The notes beneath the pieces are model-generated. The model searched no databases. It was not told where the DNA came from and saw only the letters and a program-made list of their open reading frames with translations. From Bactericera cockerelli (lineage: Eukaryota; Arthropoda; Insecta; Hemiptera; Triozidae), in contig CM044967.1 of NCBI GenBank assembly GCA_024516035.1, positions 8,763,532 to 8,827,531 on the forward strand: a stretch of 64,000 nt of DNA, in the 5' to 3' direction. Both the position numbers and the translations under genes were made by a program. Within the stretch, counting starts at the first letter, position 1, and every line of letters starts with the position of its first letter. This document shows, one piece after another, positions 31,401 through 41,910 of this stretch.

Positions 31401-33698
31401 TCTTTCAGAATAGAGGAGATCGCAACTGATACACCCTGTAGCAAGAGATCCATTCTCTCATTCGCAGCTAAGATATGGGATATCTTGGGCTTTCTTTGTC
31501 CGGTTATCATTAAAATTAAAATTTTATTACAACAGTTATGGAATCAGCATTTAGATTGGGATGACACTCCTCCCTATCACATTATCAAAACTTGGAATGA
31601 GTTCCGACTTGAATTTCAAAAACTATCTCACCTCAAAATACCTCGTCATTTAGGTGTACTTGATCATAACATGCCCGTTACACTTGTTGGATTTTCAGAT
31701 GCGAGTGAGAAGGCTTATGCTTGTATTATCTATTGTAGAGTTGTGTTACCTAATGATGACGTAATAGTGAGATTTGTTTGTGCCAAGTCGAAGGTAGCGC
31801 CATTGAAAACTATCTCAATACCGAGACTCGAACTCTGTGGTGCGCTTTTACTCTCAAAGCTCATGCTTCTTATAATTAACACATTTCAATCGCGTTGCAA
31901 TATTTCAGACATATACTGTTTTTCAGATTCAACTGTGACTCTAAATTGGATTCAAAAATGTCCGAGCCAGTTAAATACATTTGTGGCAAATAGGGTTTCA
32001 AAAATCCAACAGAATGTAGATAAACAACATTGGTTTCACTGCAGTGGTTCAGACAACCCCGCAGACCACGCCACCAGAGGGTTAACGCCTGGTGAACTTA
32101 TGCATCAGGATTGCATTTGGTACACAGGTCCTTCCTGGTTATCTCGTGACATATCCGAGTGGGATTACCATCCAGTGGAGGTGATGAATTCCGTACCAGA
32201 GGAAAAGAAAATAGTTCTCGTTTTGCTTGATAATAAACCAAAATCTCCGTTTGACTTCTTCTCTCCTATTTTTAAGAGATTTTCCTCTTGGTTAAAATTA
32301 CTTCACATGTTTGTTTATGTCCTCAGGTTTGTCAAGTTACTCCCTCATGGTGACGATATTTCATATTCAGACATTAAAACTGCTGAACAATATATTTTAA
32401 AAATAACTCAGCAATTTCATTTTTCAGATGTTTTCGAGTCTATTCATAAGAACCAGCAATGTTCTCCTAGCATTCGAAAACTTAACCCTTTCATACAGGG
32501 TGGTCTCCTCAGAGTGGGGGGCAGACTCGTTCATTCTGATTTAAATTATGAACAGAAGCATCCGATCTTATTACCACAAAAGGATCATGTTGTTTCATTA
32601 TTGGTAGAACACTACCACAAGACTAATCTTCATACAGGGTCTACCTTATTGTTTTCTTTTCTTAGAAACAATTATTGGATTCTAGGTGCGAGAAACCTCG
32701 TGCGAAAAATTGTTCGCTCATGTAACAAATGTTTCAGATGCAAACCAGATTCCACATCACCTCTCATGGGTAATCTTCCTGATTACAGGGTGCAACCAGC
32801 AGTCAAGGCGTTCATTCATACAGGCCTGGACATGGCTGGCCCGTTCCATGTAACACTTAGCAAACATAGAGGTGTTAAAAGCCAAAAGGCTTATCTTTGT
32901 CTCTTCATATGTATGAGTACCAAAGCATTGCACTTGGAACTTGTCTCAGAAATGACTACTGAGTCGTTCATGGCAGCTTTTAAACGGTTCATTGTACGCC
33001 GCGGTCCTGTACTTTACATGTACAGTGACAACGGTACGAACTTTGTCGGTGCCAAAAACAAGTTAGATGAGGATTTCAGGTTGGGTTTGATTCAGCAGCA
33101 GATCATTTGGAAGTTCAGTCCTCCCTCCGCCCCTCATATGTCTGGTATATGGGAGAGTGGAGTCAAGAGTGTTAAAACACATCTTCACAGGGTTATTGGC
33201 ACACAAATATTAACCTATGAAGAGCTCAATTCTGTTTTTATTATGATTGAGGGCCTGCTCAATAGTAAGCCATTGTGTAAGCTGAGCACTGATGATTCTT
33301 CTGAACCTGTTGCACTAACCCCCGCCCACTTTCTAACATTTCAGCCTTTAACACACTTGCCAGCACGCGACGTGTTAACTGAACCTGCCAACCGACTTAC
33401 TCGTTATGAGTTGCTCGACCAAATGATTCAATCCTTTTGGAAGAGATGGAGCAACGAATATTTGCATACTTTACAGGTTCGCAGCAAATGGACCAAGCAT
33501 ACTGATTCGTCTATCACTGTAGGTACACTTGTACTAATTAAACAAGATAACTTTGTTCCTCCCTTACAGTGGCCCTTAGGTATAGTAGTCAAGGTCTATC
33601 CTGGGAACGATGGCATTGTGAGAGTGGCAGACATAAAGACAAAGCAAGGCATTTTCAAAAGACCAGTCGTGAAACTTTGTCCATTGCCTACTCAATAA
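28500..33698 (+). CDS. BEL/Pao gag-pol polyprotein (intact, 1732 residues)
   Basis: The frame makes the capsid and enzymes of the retrotransposon. The N-terminal third is gag, with cysteine/histidine knuckles around residues 346-405 (CCACHKE, CINC, CNHC). A retropepsin site LLDSGS has its Asp at residue 478. Reverse transcriptase has YMDD at residues 889-892. RNase H begins around GFSDAS with Asp 1067. Integrase has an HH-CC zinc site starting HYH at 1371 and a catalytic triad Asp 1444 (GLDMAG), Asp 1510 (SDNGTNF) and Glu 1552 (IWESG), with 41 residues between the second Asp and the Glu. Gag and pol share one frame, as is usual in BEL. The start is the first ATG after the leader. No frameshift or stop is seen, so it is probably functional. 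Confidence 0.95.
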   Translation: MASDSEEDTGIMTGKLKTLTAKKESAYAILNSVYDLAQKATSTDSYKTFLNKVHNVEGLKTRILECIDQINDLNLKIDPTKYKPSFQGVDSVYDMCGYIQKKHAYWLAHQAKTADASKDLPPPVAVQPKIHLPPLDIKLFSGDPTEWPLWYETYKSLIHNNAELSNQQKVQYLVSKLSHSALNVCTGILPTADNYDTIFQALIQKYDDKRTLAMSYLDKLFKFKPLKSESATNLNMFVDNFSGAVMALKNLQIPNLDDFLILALALGKLDPETTKQFEMFVKGTPIPTFEQLNKFVKEQAKMLGRMPNSFVKVDQLPPNKFSHAKISSPYHNKSTNLAVFEKTKTCCACHKEPHPLFNCEAFLKLSPVQRFDLVKQNKICINCLNANHIVTACKSKHNCNHCSSRHNTLLHFRDKQVTQQTSCSTEQNQSKSNDANTSTCCSYYTKSGTTDHTVLLSTVKVHITDQNGKKHLIRMLLDSGSMSHFITLPCAQKLGLPIDNSPITVQGIGSTSKAVAGQTCFTFSSRFDPNVSFSVHALVVDHVTSKLPTARIQSEALKHLQGMQVSDDTFDEPHSISGILGASLWPLVIQSGQITGGPNSPIGVCTKLGIVVMGTAPIQWDDGDTSNHTFCTFAEQSLDTMVHKLWELEDIPDVGASPYNAEEALCEDLYKNTVSRDDSGRFIVALPFKESPDVLGDSYMNAKKRLLSLEKKLEKSPEFRQGYNEALQDFIDSGHMSPSDHDNFSGDPVFILPHHAVIKSSSSTPIRPVFDGSCVTSSQKSLNDILFSGPNIYSDLFVVLCNMRLFSICICSDIRKMFRQIFVRPQDREFQKILWRFNPQDPVSVYTLNTVVFGLKPSPWLALRTVKQLVIEEGAKYPAASHVVSRDIYMDDLATSIADEDEATELYTQLKDFFRSGGFELVKWSSNSSRLLQNIPESDRLQKPLELEDKGFQKILGLQWESNDDFFSFRIEEIATDTPCSKRSILSFAAKIWDILGFLCPVIIKIKILLQQLWNQHLDWDDTPPYHIIKTWNEFRLEFQKLSHLKIPRHLGVLDHNMPVTLVGFSDASEKAYACIIYCRVVLPNDDVIVRFVCAKSKVAPLKTISIPRLELCGALLLSKLMLLIINTFQSRCNISDIYCFSDSTVTLNWIQKCPSQLNTFVANRVSKIQQNVDKQHWFHCSGSDNPADHATRGLTPGELMHQDCIWYTGPSWLSRDISEWDYHPVEVMNSVPEEKKIVLVLLDNKPKSPFDFFSPIFKRFSSWLKLLHMFVYVLRFVKLLPHGDDISYSDIKTAEQYILKITQQFHFSDVFESIHKNQQCSPSIRKLNPFIQGGLLRVGGRLVHSDLNYEQKHPILLPQKDHVVSLLVEHYHKTNLHTGSTLLFSFLRNNYWILGARNLVRKIVRSCNKCFRCKPDSTSPLMGNLPDYRVQPAVKAFIHTGLDMAGPFHVTLSKHRGVKSQKAYLCLFICMSTKALHLELVSEMTTESFMAAFKRFIVRRGPVLYMYSDNGTNFVGAKNKLDEDFRLGLIQQQIIWKFSPPSAPHMSGIWESGVKSVKTHLHRVIGTQILTYEELNSVFIMIEGLLNSKPLCKLSTDDSSEPVALTPAHFLTFQPLTHLPARDVLTEPANRLTRYELLDQMIQSFWKRWSNEYLHTLQVRSKWTKHTDSSITVGTLVLIKQDNFVPPLQWPLGIVVKVYPGNDGIVRVADIKTKQGIFKRPVVKLCPLPTQ

Positions 33699-34001
33699 TC
33701 ATATTCATGTACCTACTTGACCTATCAGCATTTATGCACTTGTAAAATATATTACATTTTTATTATTGCAATTTCACTTTTCTCATTATGTAACTTAACA
33801 TTGTTTACTTTTTGCCTTTTATTTTATGGCCTTATAGTTAAGTTTGTTACTTAGATTTCAAACTTTTTGTGGTGTTGGTTTATATTTTCAAACTTGTTAT
33901 TTGTTTTCAAATTTTATGATTTTTGTCATAACTTTGTTATTTTTTGATCAATTTTCATGATTTTTTTTCACATTTATTTTTTGCCTTGAAAGCAGATCCT
34001 T

Positions 34002-34017
34002 TCAAAGTGGGGGGGTA
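34002..34017 (+). promoter_or_regulatory. Polypurine tract of the BEL/Pao element
   Basis: A purine run AAAGTGGGGGGG lies directly before the 3' LTR, the expected place for plus-strand priming in reverse transcription. Confidence 0.75.
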
Positions 34018-34666
34018 TGTTTGATAGTTTGACATGCCCCATACTTGCCTCAATTGGTTTAACTTTGTTTAACATTTTGGTAGCTAATCACCGAGTCACC
34101 GAGGTGAGAGCTGCCTTCAGTACTTACCATCAGCTCAGTTCAAATTTACCTACCGTCCCGTTCATCTAGGGTTTCTTGATCTCGTAGGCTATCGTAGCAT
34201 ATAGATAGTCCGACTTTTCATTATAAAGTTTCATCATTTTCATTTAAACACCTTTTCATATTTTCAATAATTAATACCAGTGCAACTAATCAACATAAGT
34301 CTAAAATAATAATATAATGCAGACCAAATTAAATATCAACTAGGCTAGGGTATCCCTTTCCTCTTCCCTCTAACATCTTTTTCTAACCCCTAGTCGCGGT
34401 CGCGTCTTCAATCTTCGGTCGCGTAAAACCAACCTCGATCGCGAAACTAATATTAAATAATATAATAACCTGTGCCCTGTAAGTTGTACGGTAAGATTTA
34501 TGTTGTAGTAAATAGCTTCAATTTATTCACAGCATAGGCTTTTCTGGTTTGAGCTAGCATCCATATATACAGTCCACTAATCCGCTTACATTTGAGCTAC
34601 CATTTCATTTGTCCTACAGGACACTCTTTAATTTCATTTTCCATCCAGTGTAGTCAATACATTGAT
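34018..34666 (+). repeat. 3' LTR of the BEL/Pao element
   Basis: It has the same length as the 5' LTR and matches as far as compared. It is followed by AC and then directly by the right 1009-bp repeat. Confidence 0.93.
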
Positions 34667-34668
34667 AC

Positions 34669-35677
34669 AAATCGGAAGTATTGTGTTCGTTTTTGTTTAA
34701 AAAAAAAACATTTTTTTGCTCCGATTTCAATTTTTTTTTGGTTACAACCTGGAAAAGAACGAGGAAAAATCCAAGCATTGGGTGATAGGATCTAAACCAC
34801 AGATCACGGATCCAGCGCTAGATTGTTTACATAACAAGTCTAGCACCGAAAAAAGACTGTAAGAGTAAAGGAACTCTTTGGTTTCATTCTTGCAGGATAA
34901 ACAAAGTAGTATTGTACATAGACTACTGCTATTGCCTGATAGAAAGCGTTGCAATGGGTAAAATTATTCATTTATAAAAGCGTTGCAATGCGTTAACTTA
35001 TTCATTTATCGTAGCTTTTGCACTCAAGATCAAGAAGTGGATAATTTCTATACTCAGCCAAAATTCGAACCCGTACCTAATGCATGCTAAAGTGTGATAA
35101 CCACTGAGACACCGAGTCTAATTAAGCTCACCGGGAGGCGAGCTCTCGTCAAGAGTATCGAGCCAGCCGGCCCATATTAACACGAAACAGAGTTTGTATC
35201 TAGTGCTCTGGATGTATATCTGTGATTCACTCACAGACAATAATGGCCAGTGGATGTTATTTATTCATAGAGATGGATTTCAATTACGACACTTCCGCGC
35301 AGGAGTATTGAAATTCACCTTTTACGGATTCTACTGATGTGCTTATGTAGTTTAAAAAGAAATAACTACAACAACAACAACAAAAACAACAACGGAAAGA
35401 GGGTGTTAAAGAATCTACAGTACAAGATTCTGTACCTATTTTATGAAGTGTAAAATGTTGTACCATCAAGTATCAAGGTTTCGAGAGAATTTATGCAAAT
35501 TTCACCGCTGACTAGGGGGGCGTGATGTTTGCGACGTAAAATTTATTGTTAGATGGACATCGCATGGTTATTGTACAGTTGTACAAGACTTAAGGAAAAT
35601 TGGCCAAATTCAACAATATCTTCCTATATTTTGATTGACGATCCTTTGACAACGAAGAGAATCCTTTGTTTCGTAGA
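34669..35677. repeat. 1009-bp direct repeat, right copy, abutting the 3' LTR
   Basis: This is the same sequence as 26453-27461. Beyond 35677 the sequence is unique and differs from what follows the left copy. Confidence 0.93.
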
Positions 35678-35829
35678 CGAGCAATGGATGTGTTTTTGTT
35701 TTACTACGTACTTATTATTATTATTTTTTCTTCTCTCACTTTGAAAACCACCTAAAAATACGTCTTGGGCTTACCGTTGAAATAATGGGACATATTAGTT
35801 ATATCCGGGCAGCATGAATACAAAATACG

Positions 35830-35997
35830 GCTTCATTACTAGCACTGTCTCTCGATAGCTCCCCAAGCACAATCTCGCGTATACCATCAATAATCTCTTC
35901 ATGTAATGACACAAAGGAGTTGGTCAGGCCAAGTGCCGTGGGCTGAGACGCAAATGAAACCCCACCCCCTGTTTTCGAATCACACTCACTGGCCTCA
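35830..35997 (-). CDS. Candidate coding exon, unrecognised
   Basis: On the minus strand, after tatattgcag, an open frame reads EASECDSKTGGGVSFASQP, ALGLTNSFVSLHEEI, GIREIVLGELSRDSASNEA. GC is higher than around it. A weak donor GCC|GTATTT follows; otherwise the frame ends ten codons later. A SINE B tail begins right after. I do not recognise the protein. It could be an internal exon of a minus-strand host gene or a relic. Confidence 0.3.
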
Positions 35998-36099
35998 CTG
36001 CAATATATCAATGTTAGAAATCATTGAAGTTTTCTGGAAATATTCCATGAAACCTACCAGAGCAAGACTCCTACACTGCTTGAATAAAGAACAATAATA

Positions 36100-38160
36100 C
36101 CATTATTTGCAACAAAAAAAAAAATCAAACAAAACAAAGCAAAAAAAATCACAATACTTTTCTTATGGTACCGCAAATCCAAGTTCACTAACCTTCTAGA
36201 TAAAGCTCCATTGGTAAAACCCAAGAGTCCAGTGTACCCAAAGAAGATGAATTGAACTCAGTACGTGCGTTAGTAGATAAACATAACAGAAATTGCAAGA
36301 AGAATAGTAATCACAATTATAATTGGTATTAATATCGTAATAAGGTTACAAATGTAGGAAAACAACTTCAAAGCCTATCAAGAACTTGATGATTGGAGAG
36401 TAATTTGAGGGTAACCTTGCACGTACAAGTACACTGGAGGATACATTAAAGTTCAACCCAACGCGCACAAAGTTATCTACCTATGTATCCTCTATTATTA
36501 AAGTGGTGTGTTTCAACTTCATAATATGTAGTTGTATAGTATGTTAGAATAGAAAGTCGTGTTATTTTGACAACAATTTATTTTTAAAATTGACTATCTG
36601 AATTGCAATGGGTCCTTTAAAAAGAAACTGTGCTGATTGTATCAGTTTGCCCGATTCCAAAAGTGTGATTTTTATCGAATGGTCTGTTAGAAATGTTATA
36701 ATGTTTTCTAGTATTCTAGTAAACAAATGCTAAACAGTAAACAGCTACTGTTCAGGAGTCTCATTGCAGGTAATTTAAATTCATAGTTAGTCCTACTGAT
36801 GCCATACACTTTATGTGGTCAACTTGCAATGTTCTCATAGAATAAATCCATCCGGATAGTGTACATGACATTTACATTATGTAAATTCAGAGGATCATAC
36901 CAACAACACATATTGTAAGCAGTGTAACCTATTGTAACCTACACATAAATTTAAAAGATGAAGTTTGGAATTTGCGATCACTTCAGATGTCAGATTATTT
37001 CTAATTTATTGTGAGCGAATTCGTTCTTAGAGATTGGTTGGCAGAATATTATTCGGGAATTCTAATGTGTATAAGTATTAGGTACAAATTTTACTACTTG
37101 AGTACATGGGCCCTGTTTCATTATAATTTAAAAAAATCGAATTTAGACAGAATAACTCAATTGTACTGTTCTATCTTAATTTCTCATTTCGAAAGGACAC
37201 ACAGTGGACTTTTAGGGAATATTATACCACCCTGTTTCTGTTCTGTTCAATTTAAATGCTTACTTGTTTTCTTTTCTTCTAACAAGTCACCTCAATATTA
37301 CTTCCGACAAAATTCTAACATTAGAAATCGGAAGTATTTTAAACCTAAAAGGAGTTGTTAAATTTAGTCTACCAGGTGATTACGGCCTCCGACACACACA
37401 TTGCAAGTGGGCGGATATTTGTGCCACTATATGCATATTTGTAAATAAAGCGATACTTTTCTAACCGAAAACCGAATTCGAACAGCGAATCTTCTGTATG
37501 GTTAGTGGTTAGCAGCCGGCGTGACACAAGACCACCCGTACTACCGATAGTCCTATACCCTTCAACGTACTACCCATAGTCATATACCGTTCAAGTATAT
37601 AGTAAATATAGTATCTACATAGACTATATGAAACTTTACAAATATATAATGGGTATATCATAGCCAGAACACGGCTGTGTGGGTGTGGACAATGTTTTCA
37701 AGGTAAGTAGTACAATTCGAGGTTCTCATGGTCAGCGCAAATCAAACACACTTGCTAATCTAGGAGGTAATGAGAAAAAGAAAGTTCATATTAGTGACTC
37801 TGGATATAAATTACAACACAAACAATGCTTAGTATTAGTATGTTTATGTAAATCAGGAAATCCGAAACCCAAGTATCGTGACCATGATCTAGACATTAAG
37901 AGTGTCGTTATATATGATTAACTTATGAGGTGGTGGTAGATTGGTTTAATGGCCCTGCAGCAGATCAATATAGTGACCAAATTTCACCGTTCGAGTCTTG
38001 GGCGCTGACCGGGTCATGGTCATATTTATATCACCTGAAAGATGTACATTATGAAATACATTATACTCTCATTCTCTAGGGGACACAGCCATGTTGGACC
38101 AAACGAAAATATACATAATTTAACAGGGTTGGCGTTAGGAATCCACGGATAAAATGTGAA
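36100..38160. other. AT-rich stretch without recognised features
   Basis: Only the palindromic motif at 37295-37336 stands out (see findings). The open frames here, up to 116 codons, do not look like proteins. Confidence 0.4.
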
Positions 38161-38169
38161 AGTAGGATT

Positions 38170-38245
38170 TCAAAAACCATCCAACATCAACCATTCAACG
38201 ACCCCTAGTATGTTTGGGAAAAGCCAATGTGGAAGAATAAGAGAA
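38170..38245 (-). repeat. Dispersed repeat S, diverged
   Basis: In minus sense it contains CTTTTCCCAAACATACTAGG, TTGAATGGTTGATG and TTGGATGG. Confidence 0.45.
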
Positions 38246-38278
38246 CATACGCCATACAGTTTTGATTTTCACCGGACC

Positions 38279-38420
38279 GACCTCAGTAACTTGACCGTTA
38301 ACGCACCGGACAAGTAACCTGGTATTCGGTAGTTCCTATCTCAAGTAGGTATGTCAAATTTTAGTAAGGTTGGTTTGAGTAATATTTACTGTGACATCAC
38401 TCATGTGATTACCACAGGTA
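38279..38420 (+). mobile_element. SINE family A, diverged
   Basis: GACCTCAGTAACTTGACCG, a changed box B and GTTTGAGTAATATTTACTG then GTGATTACCACAG follow the family A order. Confidence 0.5.
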
Positions 38421-38429
38421 AGTATCAAA

Positions 38430-39775
38430 TCCTGCTTCGTTATTATTATTATTATTATTTTTTTTTTGACTCAACGGTTTACAATCCATAGGAAATATAG
38501 ATAAACAAAAATAAACAATATGTCGATCGAGTTGTTAAATACTAAACTGAGTAAGTGACCACTCAAACAGTCCCAAGGTCACAATTTAAAATTAATTTAC
38601 AAGTTTTGCAAAATATGGACAAGTGAGGGCGATTATTTTGCAAACCAGGTAGAATGAATGTGTGAATTTCCTAGTTGTCCAGCGTTTCTATTCGCCATGG
38701 TCAAATTTGCCAAACATAGAATACGAAGAGGGCGTTTTTGTTCAAAGTTCGATAACTTACTTTTCGTAAATTTCATTAAGGTGTCAAGATGTTTGTCTTT
38801 TTTAATTATTAGGTTGCACACTCGTACACCCTAAAGTGCTACACTATTAGTTACAGGAGAATGAAAGAACAATTGGTGGCTTTCAGCGAGTCGATTATTG
38901 ATCAAAACTGGTGTTGGAAATGGCCTAAATAACTTACAACGAGGGAAACACCATAATACCATTTATGGACACCTTCAAATACATTAGTTTATCTCCTAGT
39001 TATCTTCCTCTGATAAAAACAAATATCTTCTCTCAGGCAAACTTGGTATTTTGGAATTTTTAACAAAATTTCCATTGATATCGAGAGAATCCAATAATTC
39101 TGAGAATTAGATGATATTGGAATGCGAGTATTACACTTGTTTTGTCATTCTTTTGGCGAGAACCATCATATTGCTTGATCATCTAAAATTCTAATACATG
39201 GTTCTCATGTCCGGATGGGTGGCACAAACAACTAGTTGAAAACTTAAAAGTTACTAGTTCAGAATAGGGGAGAACTTATTATGAACCCTGGAACGACTTT
39301 AGAACCACAACCATCCGCTATTCGTCTAGATTGGTACCTACAAAATAAAACTTGGCCCGACGCACTACAGCAAGCCAATGCATATCATAAATTAACTTCT
39401 CAAGATTGCCCATGCAGTACCTTGATATAAATTATTTAAGGTCTCATAAACAACTGGCTATTAATCGCATGATGGATATCGGAAATATTTTGCGCAACGG
39501 TCAATTATGTGAGTCATATTGAGCAGTCCAGACTTCATACAGATATTAAGATATCCTTGTATCTACATTTAAGACATATTTAAAATCAATGTAGGTAATA
39601 AATCTTAGAGGAAGAAAACTCCAAGTAAAAATAACCTTGTAAGGCTATCTAAATGATATGTTTCTTTTACAATTTGCATTGTGTTCTGGATAATTATAAG
39701 CAGATAAATTTAATAAACCATTGACCTGACTAAATGAACTGTGTTATCAAACAATGATTTTATACATATATGAAT
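38430..39775. other. No clear gene; (ATT)n and T-rich run at 38440-38468
   Basis: The (ATT)n plus CAATCCATAGGAAATATAG stretch may be another LINE 3' end. The remainder is unrecognised. Confidence 0.35.
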
Positions 39776-39779
39776 TCTT

Positions 39780-40065
39780 CTTCTTTCACTTTGCCTTTTT
39801 CACAAACCTACTGGGGTCGGAAATGGTCAATCTCTTTCTTATGGTTAAGGTTGGTTGGTTCTGGCACTCCAAATTTTACAGCTGGATGCCCTTCCTAAAT
39901 ACCAACCCTGTTAAGGTTTCCCCAACCTCCAACACAACACAAATAGGGAACAAGTAAAAAAAGAGGAAGGAAAAGGTCGAAGAGGAACTGAAAGAGAAAG
40001 GCTCGATAGAAACAAGTGGTGAATTAGACTTCATGAAACATATAACAGCAATGGACCTCCTACCT
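39780..40065 (+). repeat. Dispersed repeat S with associated tail
   Basis: CTTCTTTCACTTTGCC, CACAAACCTACTGGGGTCG, TGGATGCCCTTCC and then AAAGAGGAAGG..GATAGAAACAAGTGG. The second part matches 24775-24900 and, inverted, 9140-9260, which suggests one larger repeat, perhaps a LINE 3' region. Confidence 0.5.
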
Positions 40066-40382
40066 CTTTATGGCTGTTAAAATTTTCTTGGCTGCAAAGC
40101 CCTGCTGGTTCACAGGGGGCCTTAATGGTTGTAGCAAAAACCGCTACGTTCGGTAGTTAAAACTGACCTGGTTCCTATATTAGGTATTACCACGTCCATC
40201 AAGGCTAATAATATGTTAATCATGATGTCGCTGGTAATATATAATTATAATCTACTCTCTATAATCAATATTAAAATACTAGTATAATACAGAGTCTCGA
40301 AGGGAAAATAACTTGGTTTGATCGGTTAGACCGGTAACCGGTACTTTGACTGGCTGAACTTGACTACGGTCAAGAGAACTTG

Positions 40383-40472
40383 TCCAGCACTCCAGGCGGC
40401 AAGGTCAAGGGAAAGGTCAAGAAGAAAACAATGAGACGGTCAATCCAAGAGATGAGTCGGAGATTCAATGTA
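40383..40472 (+). CDS. Candidate basic exon, unrecognised
   Basis: The frame NLSSTPGGKVKGKVKKKTMRR continuing SIQEMSRRFN ends at a good donor, AAT|GTAGGTATG. The stretch is distinctly GC-richer than its surroundings. The acceptor is weak (gtcaagag). A SINE F tail begins about 15 bp past the donor. The basic composition might suggest a linker or nucleic-acid or membrane contact, but no family is recognised. Confidence 0.3.
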
Positions 40473-40484
40473 GGTATGCGGTTT

Positions 40485-40690
40485 CTTTGTGTTATTATGT
40501 CACAGTTTTAGTAGATACTAGAGTATGTATTACGAGACTCTTGATCACATCATCTGTTTAACACATAGTCTGCTCGTAATGAAGGCATTGGTCGTGATGT
40601 CGCAGTACACATAGCCACCCATTAACCCAACACAATAAGAATGAGTGGTTCCCGTAACATCTAAATAGAGACAAGAAAAAGGTTGGTACT
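40485..40690 (-). mobile_element. SINE family F, diverged
   Basis: GTGTTATTATGTCACAGTTT at the left is the family F tail. CATTCTTATTGTG and the rest of the head region are worn. Confidence 0.45.
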
Positions 40691-41191
40691 TTGAAATGAA
40701 TAGGTGGTGGAACAAAGTCAACAAAGACGTCAAAGACTAGGTGGTTTGAAATGATGAGTTGCCGGAGAGAAACAAAGAAGAGTCGGTAGTTTTTTTTTTT
40801 ACCTTTAGTTGAACTACTGCATGAGACTAGAGCCAGTTTTCTACTGAGCTCAAAATTTAGTTTCCAAACGTTTCGCTACATTTTGTAGAATTTTGAATGC
40901 GCTTGTTTGTTGAAAAGGAAATTTTCAGTCAGTGGAATTCAATATCATTCGATTCTAAAGGAAGTATGAAACGTTGCGAAAAAAAAAAAAAAAAAAATTG
41001 TTGCATTCAATGGGACTCCGGTCACTGTGCTAAGTTTTTGTTGAAATAAAGGAACTTCTTCATGAGTTATATTCACGAAGAACAAAATCACATCAAATCC
41101 TTTATGTGAATAGTCCTATAACTATGTATAAGGTTATTACAATATTATTATTCAGCTCAAAAAAAAAAAATCCTCATTTAAAATAGAACTG

Positions 41192-41291
41192 NNNNNNNNN
41201 NNNNNNNNNNNNNNNNNNNNNNNNNNNNNNNNNNNNNNNNNNNNNNNNNNNNNNNNNNNNNNNNNNNNNNNNNNNNNNNNNNNNNNNNNNN
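41192..41291. other. Assembly gap (100 N)
   Basis: Exactly 100 N, a placeholder length. A truncated family C SINE starts at the next base. Confidence 1.
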
Positions 41292-41403
41292 CAGCCTCAC
41301 ATGGTCGGAGGGAACAGAATTTTCTGTGCGAAAAGTCTGCTTCAACCGTTAATCCAACTCAGGATATCTGGACTACGGGGAGTCACGCCGCGGGGGCTGG
41401 CCA
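41292..41403 (-). mobile_element. SINE family C, truncated by the gap
   Basis: In minus sense the head GGCCAGCCCCCGCGGCGTGA and GTTGGATTAACGGTTGAAGC is present. The body would lie in the gap. Confidence 0.7.
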
Positions 41404-41779
41404 TTCTGAATAGTGAATACGGGTTCATGAAGTTGCATTAACTTTATGCACGTTCATAAATTGTTGCTTTACCATATGATAGGTGTCTCCCGGTATTCAA
41501 ATATGAGGAGACATGCTCAATGTATAACGGTATAAAGGTAGGGAACGTTACGACCTTAATAGGTCATCCAGAAACCGTGGGGATACGTTAGTTGGAATCA
41601 CACCCAATGCATGTACTTATCCGCATTGGCTTGAGACTTTGAGAACATAATAATGACACCAAAACAAATTCCGGAATAAGGATACTCATTAGTAATAATA
41701 ATATTCGGGCAGAATGAATAAGTTTAGTGTATAATATTATTTAATTATTATCAATATTATGATTTCACCTTCATCTCAC

Positions 41780-41910
41780 CGACGTCAGTAGCTTGATCGA
41801 TAAGGCGGTGGACTTATAACATGGAGGTCGGTGGTTCAAGTCCCGGTTTCAGCGTAGATCTATTAAAGCGAGTTTGAGTAGTTGTGATATCACGAAAGTG
41901 ATTTAAAAAA
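41780..41910 (+). mobile_element. tRNA-headed SINE, family A
   Basis: GACGTCAGTAGCTTGATCGA, box B GGTTCAAGTCCCGG and the tail GTTGTGATATCACGAAAGTG then poly(A). Confidence 0.8.

Larger units (their letters stand above)
27462..34666 (+). mobile_element. Complete BEL/Pao LTR retrotransposon
   Basis: The 7205-bp element has two equal 649-bp LTRs, a 389-bp leader, one uninterrupted polyprotein, and a polypurine stretch AAAGTGGGGGGG just before the 3' LTR. The domain order gag-protease-RT-RNase H-integrase and the sequence style are those of BEL/Pao. No envelope-like frame follows the integrase. The primer-binding site after the 5' LTR was not assigned. Everything needed for autonomous movement appears present. 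Confidence 0.92.

Noticed and set aside
37011..37361. 116-codon plus-strand frame
   Set aside because: Composition is that of random AT-rich DNA, and it runs through the palindromic repeat at 37295.
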